Assembly (NCBI RefSeq): GCF_000315365.1
Contig: NZ_CAOS01000003.1
Span: forward strand, 62,001-126,000
Direction of reading: 5' to 3'
Source: Desulforamulus hydrothermalis Lam5 = DSM 18033
Lineage (GTDB): Bacteria > Bacillota > Desulfotomaculia > Desulfotomaculales > Desulfotomaculaceae
DNA: 64,000 nucleotides
In this document: one piece after another, positions 7,859 through 15,439 of the stretch
How positions within the stretch are numbered: the first letter of the stretch is position 1
Layout of the letters: each line of letters starts with the position of its first letter
Notes under the pieces: model-generated
What the model was told of the DNA's origin: nothing
Database searches by the model: none
What the model saw: only the letters and a program-made list of their open reading frames with translations
Made by a program: the position numbers and the translations under genes

Positions 7859-7899
7859 CATCCCGTTCCGCTTTTAGTTTGTGAAACGGGATGTTTTTT
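7859..7899. terminator. Bidirectional terminator between convergent genes
   Basis: CATCCCGTT (7859-7867) pairs with AACGGGATG (7885-7893), followed by six T on the plus strand. On the minus strand the hairpin is followed by TTTGTTTAGG. It separates the cyclophilin gene from the UPF0173 gene. Its plus-strand 3' half is nearly identical to the terminator at 49231-49268. Confidence 0.85.
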
Positions 7900-7933
7900 C
7901 CGTTAGGATGGAATCGCCTTGGCCGGCTGCATT

Positions 7934-8617
7934 TTATAAAGCAAAGGATTCACCCGGCTGCAGGATGATTACCTGGGCGGCAGTCTGTTCCTCTACAGCT
8001 TTTTTAAACTCTGCCGGCTGCTGGGCGATCAAAGGCCAGGTATTATAATGCATGGGTACCACCAGCCGGGGTTGCAGCAGCTTGACGGCTTCTAAAGCAT
8101 CTGCCGGGCCCATGGTAAAGTTATCGCCTATGGGCAGCAACGCTGCATCAATATTATGCAGCCGTCCCAGCAGGGCCATGTCGCCAAACAGGCCGGTATC
8201 TCCGGCATGGTAGATGGTTTTGTCTTTGACGGTTATCAGAAACCCGCAGGGATTACCCAGATATTCCGCCGGCCCCTGCTCACTGCCCAGCGAACTGCCG
8301 TGTAAAGCCGGGGTTAGTTTTACTTTAAAATAACCAAAATCATGGCTGCCCCCGATATGCATGGCATGCACTTTGGCTCCCTGGCGGGCGCAGTGGTTGG
8401 CCAACTCATAAACCGCTACCACCGTACCGCCGGACTGCCTGGCTATTGTTACAGCATCACCCAGGTGATCCGCATGACCGTGGCTGACCATGATATAGTC
8501 AGCCTGCACCGGCAGATCAGGTGCGGCCGGATTGCCGGTCATAAATGGGTCCACAGCAATAGTCACCTCTCCTGTAGCCAGCAAGAACGCAGCATGCCCC
8601 AAGAAGGTTAAGCGCAT
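7934..8617 (-). CDS. UPF0173 family metallo-beta-lactamase-fold hydrolase
   Basis: The 227-aa protein has the metallo-hydrolase signature VSHGHADHLGD (about residues 44-54), an upstream DPF motif in the first strand region, and later GDTGLFGDM and PMHYNTWP, which supply the remaining zinc ligands. This is the compact family to which Bacillus YtkL belongs; its substrate is unknown. It should be a cytoplasmic zinc-dependent hydrolase. ATG follows GCAGGAGG by seven bases. It lies downstream of sucCD on the same strand, but about 120 bases with AT-rich sequence separate them, so it probably has its own promoter. Confidence 0.88.
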   Translation of the reverse strand: MRLTFLGHAAFLLATGEVTIAVDPFMTGNPAAPDLPVQADYIMVSHGHADHLGDAVTIARQSGGTVVAVYELANHCARQGAKVHAMHIGGSHDFGYFKVKLTPALHGSSLGSEQGPAEYLGNPCGFLITVKDKTIYHAGDTGLFGDMALLGRLHNIDAALLPIGDNFTMGPADALEAVKLLQPRLVVPMHYNTWPLIAQQPAEFKKAVEEQTAAQVIILQPGESFAL

Positions 8618-8736
8618 CAGTTTACCTCCTGCAATTTAGTTCATGTTTTTAACAGTTGTTATTTTACCAATATTTAGCTTATCCTGCCAGGATAGAAAAT
8701 AAACTTTTTTCTTTTAAGTTTTGCCAACTGCACCGG

Positions 8737-9606
8737 CTAACTACCCAGCACCTCTTTAACCAGGGGCGCCACTTCCCAGGGCAGTCCGGCAACTTTAGCC
8801 CCGGCCGCAGTCAGGGCCGCCACTTTGCTGGCAAACGTCCCCTGACCCCGCTCAATAATGGCTCCGGCGTGTCCCATACGTTTGCCCGGCGGAGCTGAGC
8901 GTCCGGCCAGGAAAGCCACTACCGGTTTGGTCATATGACGGATGTACCGGGCAGCTTCTTCTTCAGCGTTACCGCCAATTTCACCTACCAGAACCACTGC
9001 TTTTGTGGCAGGGTCATGTTCAAATTTTTCTAATACCTCGACAAAAGACAACCCCACCACCCGATCCCCGCCCAGACCTATCACGGTGGACTGGCCCAGG
9101 CCGTTAACGGTAAGGTTATAGGCAATCTCATAACTTAAGGTGCCGCTGCGAGCCACCACGCCTACCGGTCCGGGGGTATAAATACTGTTGGGCATGATAC
9201 CCATTTTGCTCTGTCCGGGCGAAATAATTCCAAAGGTGTTGGGGCCGATGACGGTAACATGCTGTTTTTCCGCATAAGCCATAATATCCAACTCATCGTG
9301 CAGTGGGACATGTTCGGTAATAATAACCAGGGTTTTAATACCTGCTGCCATAGCTTCCAAAGCAGCATCCTTGACGCCGGGAGCAGGTATAAAAATGATG
9401 GAGGAAGTTATGGGATGCTGTTCTTTTGCTTCTGCCACCGTATTATAGACAGGCACACCATGTACTTGCTGACCTCCCTTGCCCGGTGAAACGCCGGCTG
9501 CTACCCTGGCCCCGTAAGCCAGCATTTGGGCGGTATGAAAACTCCCCTGCCGGCCGGTAATCCCCTGTACCAGGATGACATTGCTTTGATCAATTATGAT
9601 AGCCAT
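8737..9606 (-). CDS. sucD: Succinate-CoA ligase (ADP/GDP-forming), alpha subunit
   Basis: The 289-aa alpha subunit forms a complex with SucC and interconverts succinyl-CoA and succinate with phosphorylation of a nucleoside diphosphate. Visible features are the CoA-binding Rossmann start (VQGITGRQGSFHT), a GVVARSGTLSYE segment and the active-site His motif MGHAGAIIERGQGT that carries the phosphate. Its ATG overlaps the sucC stop in TAATG, so the subunits are translationally coupled. Metabolically it links to korDABC about 16 kb away, which would supply succinyl-CoA from 2-oxoglutarate. Confidence 0.95.
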   Translation of the reverse strand: MAIIIDQSNVILVQGITGRQGSFHTAQMLAYGARVAAGVSPGKGGQQVHGVPVYNTVAEAKEQHPITSSIIFIPAPGVKDAALEAMAAGIKTLVIITEHVPLHDELDIMAYAEKQHVTVIGPNTFGIISPGQSKMGIMPNSIYTPGPVGVVARSGTLSYEIAYNLTVNGLGQSTVIGLGGDRVVGLSFVEVLEKFEHDPATKAVVLVGEIGGNAEEEAARYIRHMTKPVVAFLAGRSAPPGKRMGHAGAIIERGQGTFASKVAALTAAGAKVAGLPWEVAPLVKEVLGS

Positions 9607-10727
9607 TATACTGCCTCCTTGCCTGCGGCCAATTGCACAACCCTGGCCACTGCTTCCTGTGCCGTACGGTACACATTGATACCATGCTGCTTTAATATCT
9701 CCTGTCCTGCTTCTTCATTGGTACCCACCAGTCGAACCACCAGCGGAACCGGTATGCCCGCCGTATTTTTCACCTGAGCAAAGGCTCGTGCCACATCATC
9801 GCAACGGGTAATACCGCCAAAGATATTTACCAGAACAGCCTTGGGGTTGGTTGACAGCAAAATTTCTAATGCCCGAGCGGTGGCTTCGGTACCGGCACCG
9901 CCGCCGGCATCCATAAAATTGCGGGGATTACCGCCATAATGATGAATCATATCCAAAGTAGCCATGGTGATACCGGCACCGTTGGCCATGACACCGATGT
10001 CGCCCGCCAGTTCTACAAAAGAAATGCCAATCTCAGCTGCCTGCCGTTCCTTTGCTGTCCGTTCCTCCACCCTGGGCAGCCACTCCGGCAGCCTGAATAA
10101 TGCTTCATCGTCAATGGTAATTTTAGCATCTGCCGCCACCAGTGTATTGCCGCATACCACCAGAGGGTTAATTTCCACCAGTTCGGCCTCATAGGTACGG
10201 AACAGCCGGTACAGCTTAACTAACAGCTGGGCAAACGGCCCGGCTTGCTCAGGCGGCAAACCCATTTTTCCGGCCACTTCCCGGCCGAAATACGGCTGCA
10301 GCCCTGCGTGCACATCCACATGCAGCTTAACCAGGTGTTCTTCCGCCACCTCCTCAATGTCCACCCCGCCCTGGGCGGAAGCGATAACCAGCGGCCGGCG
10401 CCCGGCACCGTCTACCGTAACAGCCACATAATACTCTTGCTCAATTTGCAGTTTTTCTTCCACCAGCACAGCCTGCACAGGCAGGTCTTTTATAACGGTT
10501 GACAACAATTCGGCAGCAGCAGCTTCTGCCTCAGCCGGCGAAGCGGTCAACCTGATCCCGCCGGCTTTACCCCGCCCGCCGGTCAATACCTGGCTTTTGA
10601 CGACTGCTGCTGACCAGCCGGCCACAAATTCAGCCACGCCTGCCGGCGAAAAGAATACCCTGCCCCGGGGTACAGGAATACCTTCCCGGCGCAAAATCTC
10701 TTTGCCCATATACTCGTAAAGTTTCAA
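9606..10727 (-). CDS. sucC: Succinate-CoA ligase (ADP/GDP-forming), beta subunit
   Basis: The 373-aa beta subunit has an N-terminal ATP-grasp domain (opening with YEYMGKEILRREGIPVP; TGGRGKAGG loop near 48-56) and a C-terminal CoA-ligase domain with NPKAVLVNIFGGITRCD. It binds the nucleotide and succinate and works with SucD. The start is TTG at 10727, seven bases after AAGGGGGA; the mature family start (MKLYEY) fits exactly. It is the first gene of the sucCD pair. Length is close to that of other bacterial SucC proteins. Confidence 0.95.
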   Translation of the reverse strand: MKLYEYMGKEILRREGIPVPRGRVFFSPAGVAEFVAGWSAAVVKSQVLTGGRGKAGGIRLTASPAEAEAAAAELLSTVIKDLPVQAVLVEEKLQIEQEYYVAVTVDGAGRRPLVIASAQGGVDIEEVAEEHLVKLHVDVHAGLQPYFGREVAGKMGLPPEQAGPFAQLLVKLYRLFRTYEAELVEINPLVVCGNTLVAADAKITIDDEALFRLPEWLPRVEERTAKERQAAEIGISFVELAGDIGVMANGAGITMATLDMIHHYGGNPRNFMDAGGGAGTEATARALEILLSTNPKAVLVNIFGGITRCDDVARAFAQVKNTAGIPVPLVVRLVGTNEEAGQEILKQHGINVYRTAQEAVARVVQLAAGKEAV

Positions 10728-10756
10728 ATCAGGTCCCCCTTAAAAATTCATACTAA

Positions 10757-11317
10757 TTAAAATATTCGAGATTCGGCAGGGTTTTCCTTTTCTAACAGTT
10801 TAATAATTCGATAGAATAACTGGGCAACAAGCTCTTCGTTTTGTTTAATATACTGACAGTTTTTTGTCATATGATCGGCCAGCAGCAGGGCCTGCTTTAC
10901 GGTTTTTAAGCTGCTGACCGAACCAATACTAAGCCCGTTTTTTAGCACGATCAGGGTTTTCTTGTCTTCTTGTGCTGCTTCCCTGACCTCTTGGATTGAC
11001 TGCAGGTGAATAAAACCATAGCAGGGGTCGCCTGCACAGCGGGCGGTACGTGTTTTTACGGCAGCCAGTGTGTAGCCAGGTGCCAATGACAGCGGCGGCA
11101 GGCCGACACCGCCCTGCCGGCGGAACATCTTGCGCAGGGCGGTATAATCCAGGGCAAAGTAGCGGCAAACCGCTTTCCGCACACTCCGCACATTCCTAAG
11201 GTCGTGGCCGATGTTTCCCTGCTCATACGCAATTTCTGTTCCGTCACCGTCCGGCAAGTAGACAGGTCGAAAATAAGCCAGCCGATCATAAGCTACCTGG
11301 CAGCGAGATACAGCCAT
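10757..11317 (-). CDS. ComK-like competence regulator (tentative)
   Basis: The 186-aa product (ATG at 11317, seven bases after AAAGGAAG; a start nine codons earlier has no binding site) has a central segment resembling Bacillus ComK. An aromatic Cys-Arg motif (VCRYFALDY; ComK has SCRFFGSSY) is followed by a GLPPLSL stretch (ComK KPPIMV), then a Cys-containing CYGFIHL (ComK CGWISHVHV), and a long helical C-terminus. ComK turns on DNA-uptake genes. Similarity is by eye only and weak outside these blocks. No competence genes lie nearby. It sits upstream of sucCD, about 30 bases away, on the same strand. Confidence 0.45.
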   Translation of the reverse strand: MAVSRCQVAYDRLAYFRPVYLPDGDGTEIAYEQGNIGHDLRNVRSVRKAVCRYFALDYTALRKMFRRQGGVGLPPLSLAPGYTLAAVKTRTARCAGDPCYGFIHLQSIQEVREAAQEDKKTLIVLKNGLSIGSVSSLKTVKQALLLADHMTKNCQYIKQNEELVAQLFYRIIKLLEKENPAESRIF

Positions 11318-11421
11318 ACAACATCTTCCTTTCTGTTTTTGCACCAGTATACAGGTGTTAGGTGAATTAACGGTGAAAAGCTAAGCTGCCAGGGTGAAAA
11401 TAAGGTGGCTGCCTGGTAAAA

Positions 11422-11502
11422 AAATAAAAGCCTCCGGCGTGTTGCAGTTGCCGTCTGGCTGACGTTGGCAACTGCAACGATTTGCGGAAGGCCTTTATTT
11501 TT
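11422..11502 (-). terminator. Long-stem terminator of the ATPase/OmpR-type operon
   Basis: An inner perfect 12-bp stem (GTTGCAGTTGCC at 11441-11452 with 11467-11478) sits inside an outer stem of AAATAAAAGCC and GGCCTTTATTT type. The outer arm contains the stop codon of the 244-aa gene. On the minus strand the structure is followed by TTTTTTACC. Confidence 0.8.
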
Positions 11503-12229
11503 GTATCTGCACGTTTGTCAGGTTAAGCCGGTAGCCATAATGCCGTTTGCTTTCAATATAGTGCTGGCGTTGACCGTCATCACCCAGTTTATGCCGCAAC
11601 AGTTTAATATGGGTCTTCACATCTCCCGGCACACCGTATACAGCATCCCCTCCCTGCACGGCAGTGTACAACGCATCCCTGGCCAGGAAACGGCCTGCTG
11701 CCCCGGCCAGCCGCATAACAAGACGCTTTTGGGCGGGAGTCAGGTCAAGATATTGATCACCCAGCCAGGCTTCCTCTTTGTTAAGGTAAACGGTTAAAAA
11801 GGGAATTTCCCTTTGCTTGCTCGAAACAGCAGCGTAAGATACAGTTCTTTCATGCAACTGAACCGGCCAGCGCTGCTTTTGCAAGCGGCTGAGCAACCCT
11901 TTTCCGGCAGCCGCCAACCGGGCATCCGGATGGTTGGCAAGGTTAATGCATAAAAGCAAAAGCCGGCTGCCGGGTGCTTCGGCAGCCGGCCATTGCCACT
12001 GTTGCAGCCAATCTAAAGCCTGCACCAAGATGTCCTCGGGAAACCGGTCCAGCCTTAGCAGGACTTCCTGTAAAGAGATCAGTCCCCCGCCGGCTTGAAA
12101 CAACATCGCTGCCCGACGTCGTTGCCAAGGATCCGGGTGTAACAGGAAGGGGACAACCGTCAGCCACTCATGTTTGCCGGGCAGGTTTCCTTGTCTTAGT
12201 TGTTTGTCCGGGAATTTTTTAATACTCAT
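11495..12229 (-). CDS. OmpR/PhoB-type winged-helix protein with helical N-terminus
   Basis: The 244-aa protein has a C-terminal OmpR-type DNA-binding domain (about 160-238: LTPAQKRLVMRL, VKTHIKLLRHKLGDD, YIESKRHYGYRL). This is the typical helix-turn-helix and wing hairpin. The N-terminal 150 residues are not a receiver domain: no phospho-acceptor Asp pattern is seen. They form Leu/Ala-rich helices resembling HEAT-like repeats. It is therefore an unusual DNA-binding protein with an unknown sensor half. Its ATG overlaps the end of the SMC-like ATPase gene by 11 bases, so the two are co-translated. A regulatory role linked to that ATPase is inferred. Confidence 0.8.
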   Translation of the reverse strand: MSIKKFPDKQLRQGNLPGKHEWLTVVPFLLHPDPWQRRRAAMLFQAGGGLISLQEVLLRLDRFPEDILVQALDWLQQWQWPAAEAPGSRLLLLCINLANHPDARLAAAGKGLLSRLQKQRWPVQLHERTVSYAAVSSKQREIPFLTVYLNKEEAWLGDQYLDLTPAQKRLVMRLAGAAGRFLARDALYTAVQGGDAVYGVPGDVKTHIKLLRHKLGDDGQRQHYIESKRHYGYRLNLTNVQIQK

Positions 12230-14084
12230 AGCGCACCAGCCTGCCTTTTAACGCCTCGGGCCCGCCCTCCAACAGCAGGTTCAGGGCATCTTTAACAGGT
12301 GGATGGCTGAGATCTCCCTGTAGGGCTACCCTGCCACGGCAGCCGTCTGCCGCCAGTACCAAATTGTTTTCTGCCTCACCGTTAACCGGAATATTGGGGT
12401 TGTGGGTGGCAAAAATCATTTGCCGTCCAGCCTTAACTTTTTTAAGAGCCGGCACCACTGTGTGAAAAATATAAGCATTATCTAAGTGATCTTCCGGCTG
12501 GTCAATGAGCAGCGGGCGGTAATCTTCCAGCAGCAGCAAAGGTAAAACTGCGGTACATTTCTGGCCTTTGGACAGTGTCTCCAGGGTTTTATATGCTGCC
12601 CCGTCCTGCAGCCGGATTTCTACCAAATCTTCCAGCCAGATATCCTCTAATGCCAATAAATCTGCCGGCGTCAGTTGGGCTGCCAAAAAACCCGCCAGCC
12701 GTTGCGCCCGGTCTTTATCTATACCGCAGCACTGTTCCAAATAGCGGTCATCCCGGTGCCGCAGGATTTCAGCCAGTTCCCCGGGAGATAGGCGGCAAAC
12801 GATTTGCTCTGTTAACCGGTTATAATGCATGCCTGATTTGCTGAGCGCCGCCGCCAAAAATTCCCGGTACTTGTCAGTATTGCCGGCCTGTCTCAAATTC
12901 ACCTGGATCTCCGGCTGCAGCAGATTATTATACTCCTGACAAACCCGCAACCTCTGTTCGTATAAATTGTACTGCAGTTGTTGTAAACGATGCTTTATTT
13001 GTTGCCGTTGTTCCAGCAAAACAGCCTGGGCTTGTTCTTTTTGCGCCAGCCGGTCCACTAACCTTTCCAGTTCTAACAGCAGGCCGGTCAGCCGGTTTCG
13101 TTCTTGCACTGCTTCCCCCAATCCCTTGACAGGCAGACCGGCCTGGATGCGATCATCCTCCCGTTCCTGGGCCCGGTGCCGCTCGGCCAAGCCAGCCATA
13201 AGATTGGCCAGCTGTTGAAGTAATTTTTCCTGCAGCACAACTGCTTGGCTGACCAATTGGCGTACCGCCGTTTCTGTTTCCCGGCTGATCTCAAGGGCCC
13301 GGGCCAGAATATCCTGGTTGGGGGCAGCGGTCTCGTCCCAAACCGGTTCCGGTTGAGATGCTGCCAGCCGCCTTTTGTCCTGCTGCAACTGCTGCTTCAC
13401 CGTTCGCATCAGTTGGTCAAAAAACATTCTTTCCCGTTCTCTGTGGCGCTGCCGCTGCAATAAGTGATCTAATTGATCTCCCGCCAGGGCCTGCAGGCGC
13501 TCTTTAATATCCGGCAGTATTGCCAGCCGCTCGGACAGCGCCTGACACTCCTCAATCAGGCCGCTTAATGCCGTTCGGTTTTCTGCCAGTTCATTCAGAC
13601 AGGTCCGGATTTCGTTTTTTATAAAAGGAAATGACGGGCATTTACCGTCAATGAGTGCTAATTGAGCGGCCGGCATTTCTGCCATGCTTTCCAGCTCACT
13701 CTGGCCCACTATTACCACGCCGAAATTTAAACCGCCGGCTAAATCCAGCGCCAAAGGGTTTCCCGCCCGGTCGCTGACCCGCGGGGCACGGTCGCCCAAT
13801 GACCGCTGGACAACATACTGCTGGCCGCCGGCAGTTTCCACTGTTAATCTTACTTTGCCGTTGCCCAAAATACCTGTCAGATGCTGCTCCAACTTCCTTC
13901 GGGCCGGCAGATCCGCCGGGTAGGCATCAAGGGCAAACCGGATTAATTCAATGATGCTGGTTTTACCGGCCCCCCGCCCCCCCACCAAACAGTTTAAATG
14001 GGGTCCAAAGGTAATTACCTGGCCGTCAAAAAAACCACCCAATACTCTTAACTCCAGAATCTTATGCCAATTTTGAACAACCAT
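12219..14084 (-). CDS. SMC/RecF-like coiled-coil ATPase
   Basis: The start is set at ATG 14084 (MVVQNWHK, 621 aa), directly after GGAGGGGGGAG; an earlier in-frame ATG at 14153 lies upstream of the promoter. Walker A is GGRGAGKT (35-42). A long central region rich in Gln, Leu, Arg and Glu forms coiled coil. The C-terminus has an ABC-like signature (LSKGQKCTA), Walker B LLIDQPEDHLDN and the THNPNIPV switch. This head type resembles the ATPases of TrlF and PrrC-like systems, which sense or act on nucleic acids, but no nuclease or HNH part is visible. DNA repair, stress response or phage defence are all possible. Confidence 0.85.
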   Translation of the reverse strand: MVVQNWHKILELRVLGGFFDGQVITFGPHLNCLVGGRGAGKTSIIELIRFALDAYPADLPARRKLEQHLTGILGNGKVRLTVETAGGQQYVVQRSLGDRAPRVSDRAGNPLALDLAGGLNFGVVIVGQSELESMAEMPAAQLALIDGKCPSFPFIKNEIRTCLNELAENRTALSGLIEECQALSERLAILPDIKERLQALAGDQLDHLLQRQRHRERERMFFDQLMRTVKQQLQQDKRRLAASQPEPVWDETAAPNQDILARALEISRETETAVRQLVSQAVVLQEKLLQQLANLMAGLAERHRAQEREDDRIQAGLPVKGLGEAVQERNRLTGLLLELERLVDRLAQKEQAQAVLLEQRQQIKHRLQQLQYNLYEQRLRVCQEYNNLLQPEIQVNLRQAGNTDKYREFLAAALSKSGMHYNRLTEQIVCRLSPGELAEILRHRDDRYLEQCCGIDKDRAQRLAGFLAAQLTPADLLALEDIWLEDLVEIRLQDGAAYKTLETLSKGQKCTAVLPLLLLEDYRPLLIDQPEDHLDNAYIFHTVVPALKKVKAGRQMIFATHNPNIPVNGEAENNLVLAADGCRGRVALQGDLSHPPVKDALNLLLEGGPEALKGRLVRYEY

Positions 14085-14121
14085 TACTCCCCCCTCCATT
14101 CCAGAACATATGTTTGATGGT

Positions 14122-14150
14122 ATTATAATCCAATTTTCAGGTATTGACAA
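14122..14150 (-). promoter_or_regulatory. Near-consensus sigma-A promoter of the ATPase/OmpR-type operon
   Basis: On the minus strand TTGTCA (14145-14150), a 17-base spacer and TATAAT (14122-14127) precede the ATPase start by about 38 bases. This is one of the best housekeeping promoters in the window. Confidence 0.85.
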
Positions 14151-14379
14151 CACTTATTTGCTTGACAAACAAACAAGGTTGCTAACCACCAGGGTCAGCA
14201 ACCTTGATCCGATCAAATGACCGGCAGACCGATTTGCTGTTTTATGACAACAGACGGGCTTCTAAGTAACCGCATAAATATTTTGGGCTGAATTGGAGAT
14301 AATACTAAAGCAGGTTGAAACGCTCAACCTAATCTCCTCTCCCTTTCACGCTGTATCTGACCCAGATACAGCTTTTTTC
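14151..14379 (+). other. Structured intergenic region, possible plus-strand small RNA
   Basis: Three stem-loops lie between trxB and the ATPase promoter. They are AAGGTTGCT paired with AGCAACCTT (14173-14203), a two-part hairpin GGAGAT/ATCTCC enclosing AGGTTGA/TCAACCT (14295-14337), and GCTGTATCTG/CAGATACAGC (14350-14372). No credible reading frame is present. I could not find a convincing plus-strand promoter, so a small RNA is only a possibility. The first hairpin may also act as a minus-strand terminator for trxB, since it is followed there by GTTTGTTTG. Confidence 0.4.
14350..14378 (+). terminator. Plus-strand intrinsic terminator facing trxB
   Basis: A perfect 10-bp stem (14350-14359 with 14363-14372), a three-base loop and six T (14373-14378) form a strong terminator in the plus direction. 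The T run abuts the trxB stop codon on the other strand. No plus-strand gene precedes it. Confidence 0.75.
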
Positions 14380-15303
14380 TTAGCCCGCCAGCGATGCCAG
14401 GTATTTTTCCGCCTCCATGGCTGCCACGGCACCGTCCGCCACCGCCGTTACCACCTGGCGCAGCGGCTTTTGCCGTATATCTCCCGCTACGTAGAGACCC
14501 GGCACGCCGGTTTCCATTTTGTCGTTGGCGGCAATATAGCCCCGGGCATCAATTTCTACCATTTCTTGTACCAGTTCAGAATTCGCCCTGGTACCAACAT
14601 AAACGAATACGCCGTCCAGCGGCACTTCCTTAGTTTCGCCGGTGCGCACGTCTTTTACGCGCACTGCTTCTACTTTATCTTCGCCCACTACCTTTTCCAC
14701 CACAGAAAACCACAGAAATTCAATTTTTTCGTTAGCCATGGCCCGTTTTTGAATCAGCTTGGTCGCCCTCAATTCACCCCGCCGGTGAATAATATAGACC
14801 TTCCGGGCAAATTTGGTTAAAAAAATTGCTTCCTCCACTGCGGCATCGCCGCCGCCTACCACTGCCACTGTTTTATCCCTGAAAAAAGCACCGTCGCAGG
14901 TTGCGCAATAGGAAACACCCCGGCCGTGAAACTTACTTTCCCCGTCAACGTTTAAATACTGGGGTTTAGCACCGGTGGCTAATATTACCGCCTTGGCTTT
15001 GACTGACTGTTGAGCAGTATAAACAATAAATTCATCGCCCTGGCGTTCCAATTTTTCTACATCTGCATTCATGATCTCCAAGCCAAAAGAGCGGGCTTGC
15101 TCATCCATTTTCAAGGCCAGGTCAAGACCGCCGATACCCCCGGGAAAACCAGGATAGTTTTCAATCCATTCGGTGGACGCAGCCTGCCCACCCGGCATGC
15201 CTCGTTCAATTAACAGGGCCTCAATGTCAGCCCTGGCTGCATATAAACCGGCGGCATAACCGGCCGGCCCGCCGCCGATAATTACCAATTCCTTTGCCAG
15301 CAA
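14380..15303 (-). CDS. trxB: Thioredoxin-disulfide reductase
   Basis: This is an FAD- and NADPH-dependent enzyme that keeps thioredoxin reduced. The N-terminal FAD site (GGGPAGYAAGLYAARA), the redox motif CATC in YCATCDGAFF (about 132-141), the NADPH site GGGDAAVEEA and the C-terminal GLYVAGDIRQ are all present. I place the start at TTG 15303 (307 aa), nine bases after GGAGG. The upstream in-frame ATG would put that binding site inside the coding region and adds 13 residues not typical of the family. It is monocistronic. Confidence 0.93.
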   Translation of the reverse strand: MLAKELVIIGGGPAGYAAGLYAARADIEALLIERGMPGGQAASTEWIENYPGFPGGIGGLDLALKMDEQARSFGLEIMNADVEKLERQGDEFIVYTAQQSVKAKAVILATGAKPQYLNVDGESKFHGRGVSYCATCDGAFFRDKTVAVVGGGDAAVEEAIFLTKFARKVYIIHRRGELRATKLIQKRAMANEKIEFLWFSVVEKVVGEDKVEAVRVKDVRTGETKEVPLDGVFVYVGTRANSELVQEMVEIDARGYIAANDKMETGVPGLYVAGDIRQKPLRQVVTAVADGAVAAMEAEKYLASLAG

Positions 15304-15361
15304 AGCAAAACACCTCCGCAAAAAAACAAAATACTGCAGCAATTACACGCACTGCAGTTTC

Positions 15362-15391
15362 ATTATCTCATTATACAAAATAATGCGTCAA
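15362..15391 (-). promoter_or_regulatory. Candidate trxB promoter
   Basis: Minus-strand TTGACG (15386-15391), an 18-base spacer and GATAAT (15362-15367) lie about 60 bases before the TTG start. Confidence 0.5.
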
Positions 15392-15439
15392 GCAATACTT
15401 CATTCTTACCGCCTGCCCGGTTAAGAAAACGGGTTGATG

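Noticed and set aside
14151-14340. T-box or 6S RNA between trxB and the ATPase gene
   Set aside because: No T-box sequence and no 6S-like long interrupted helix are present.
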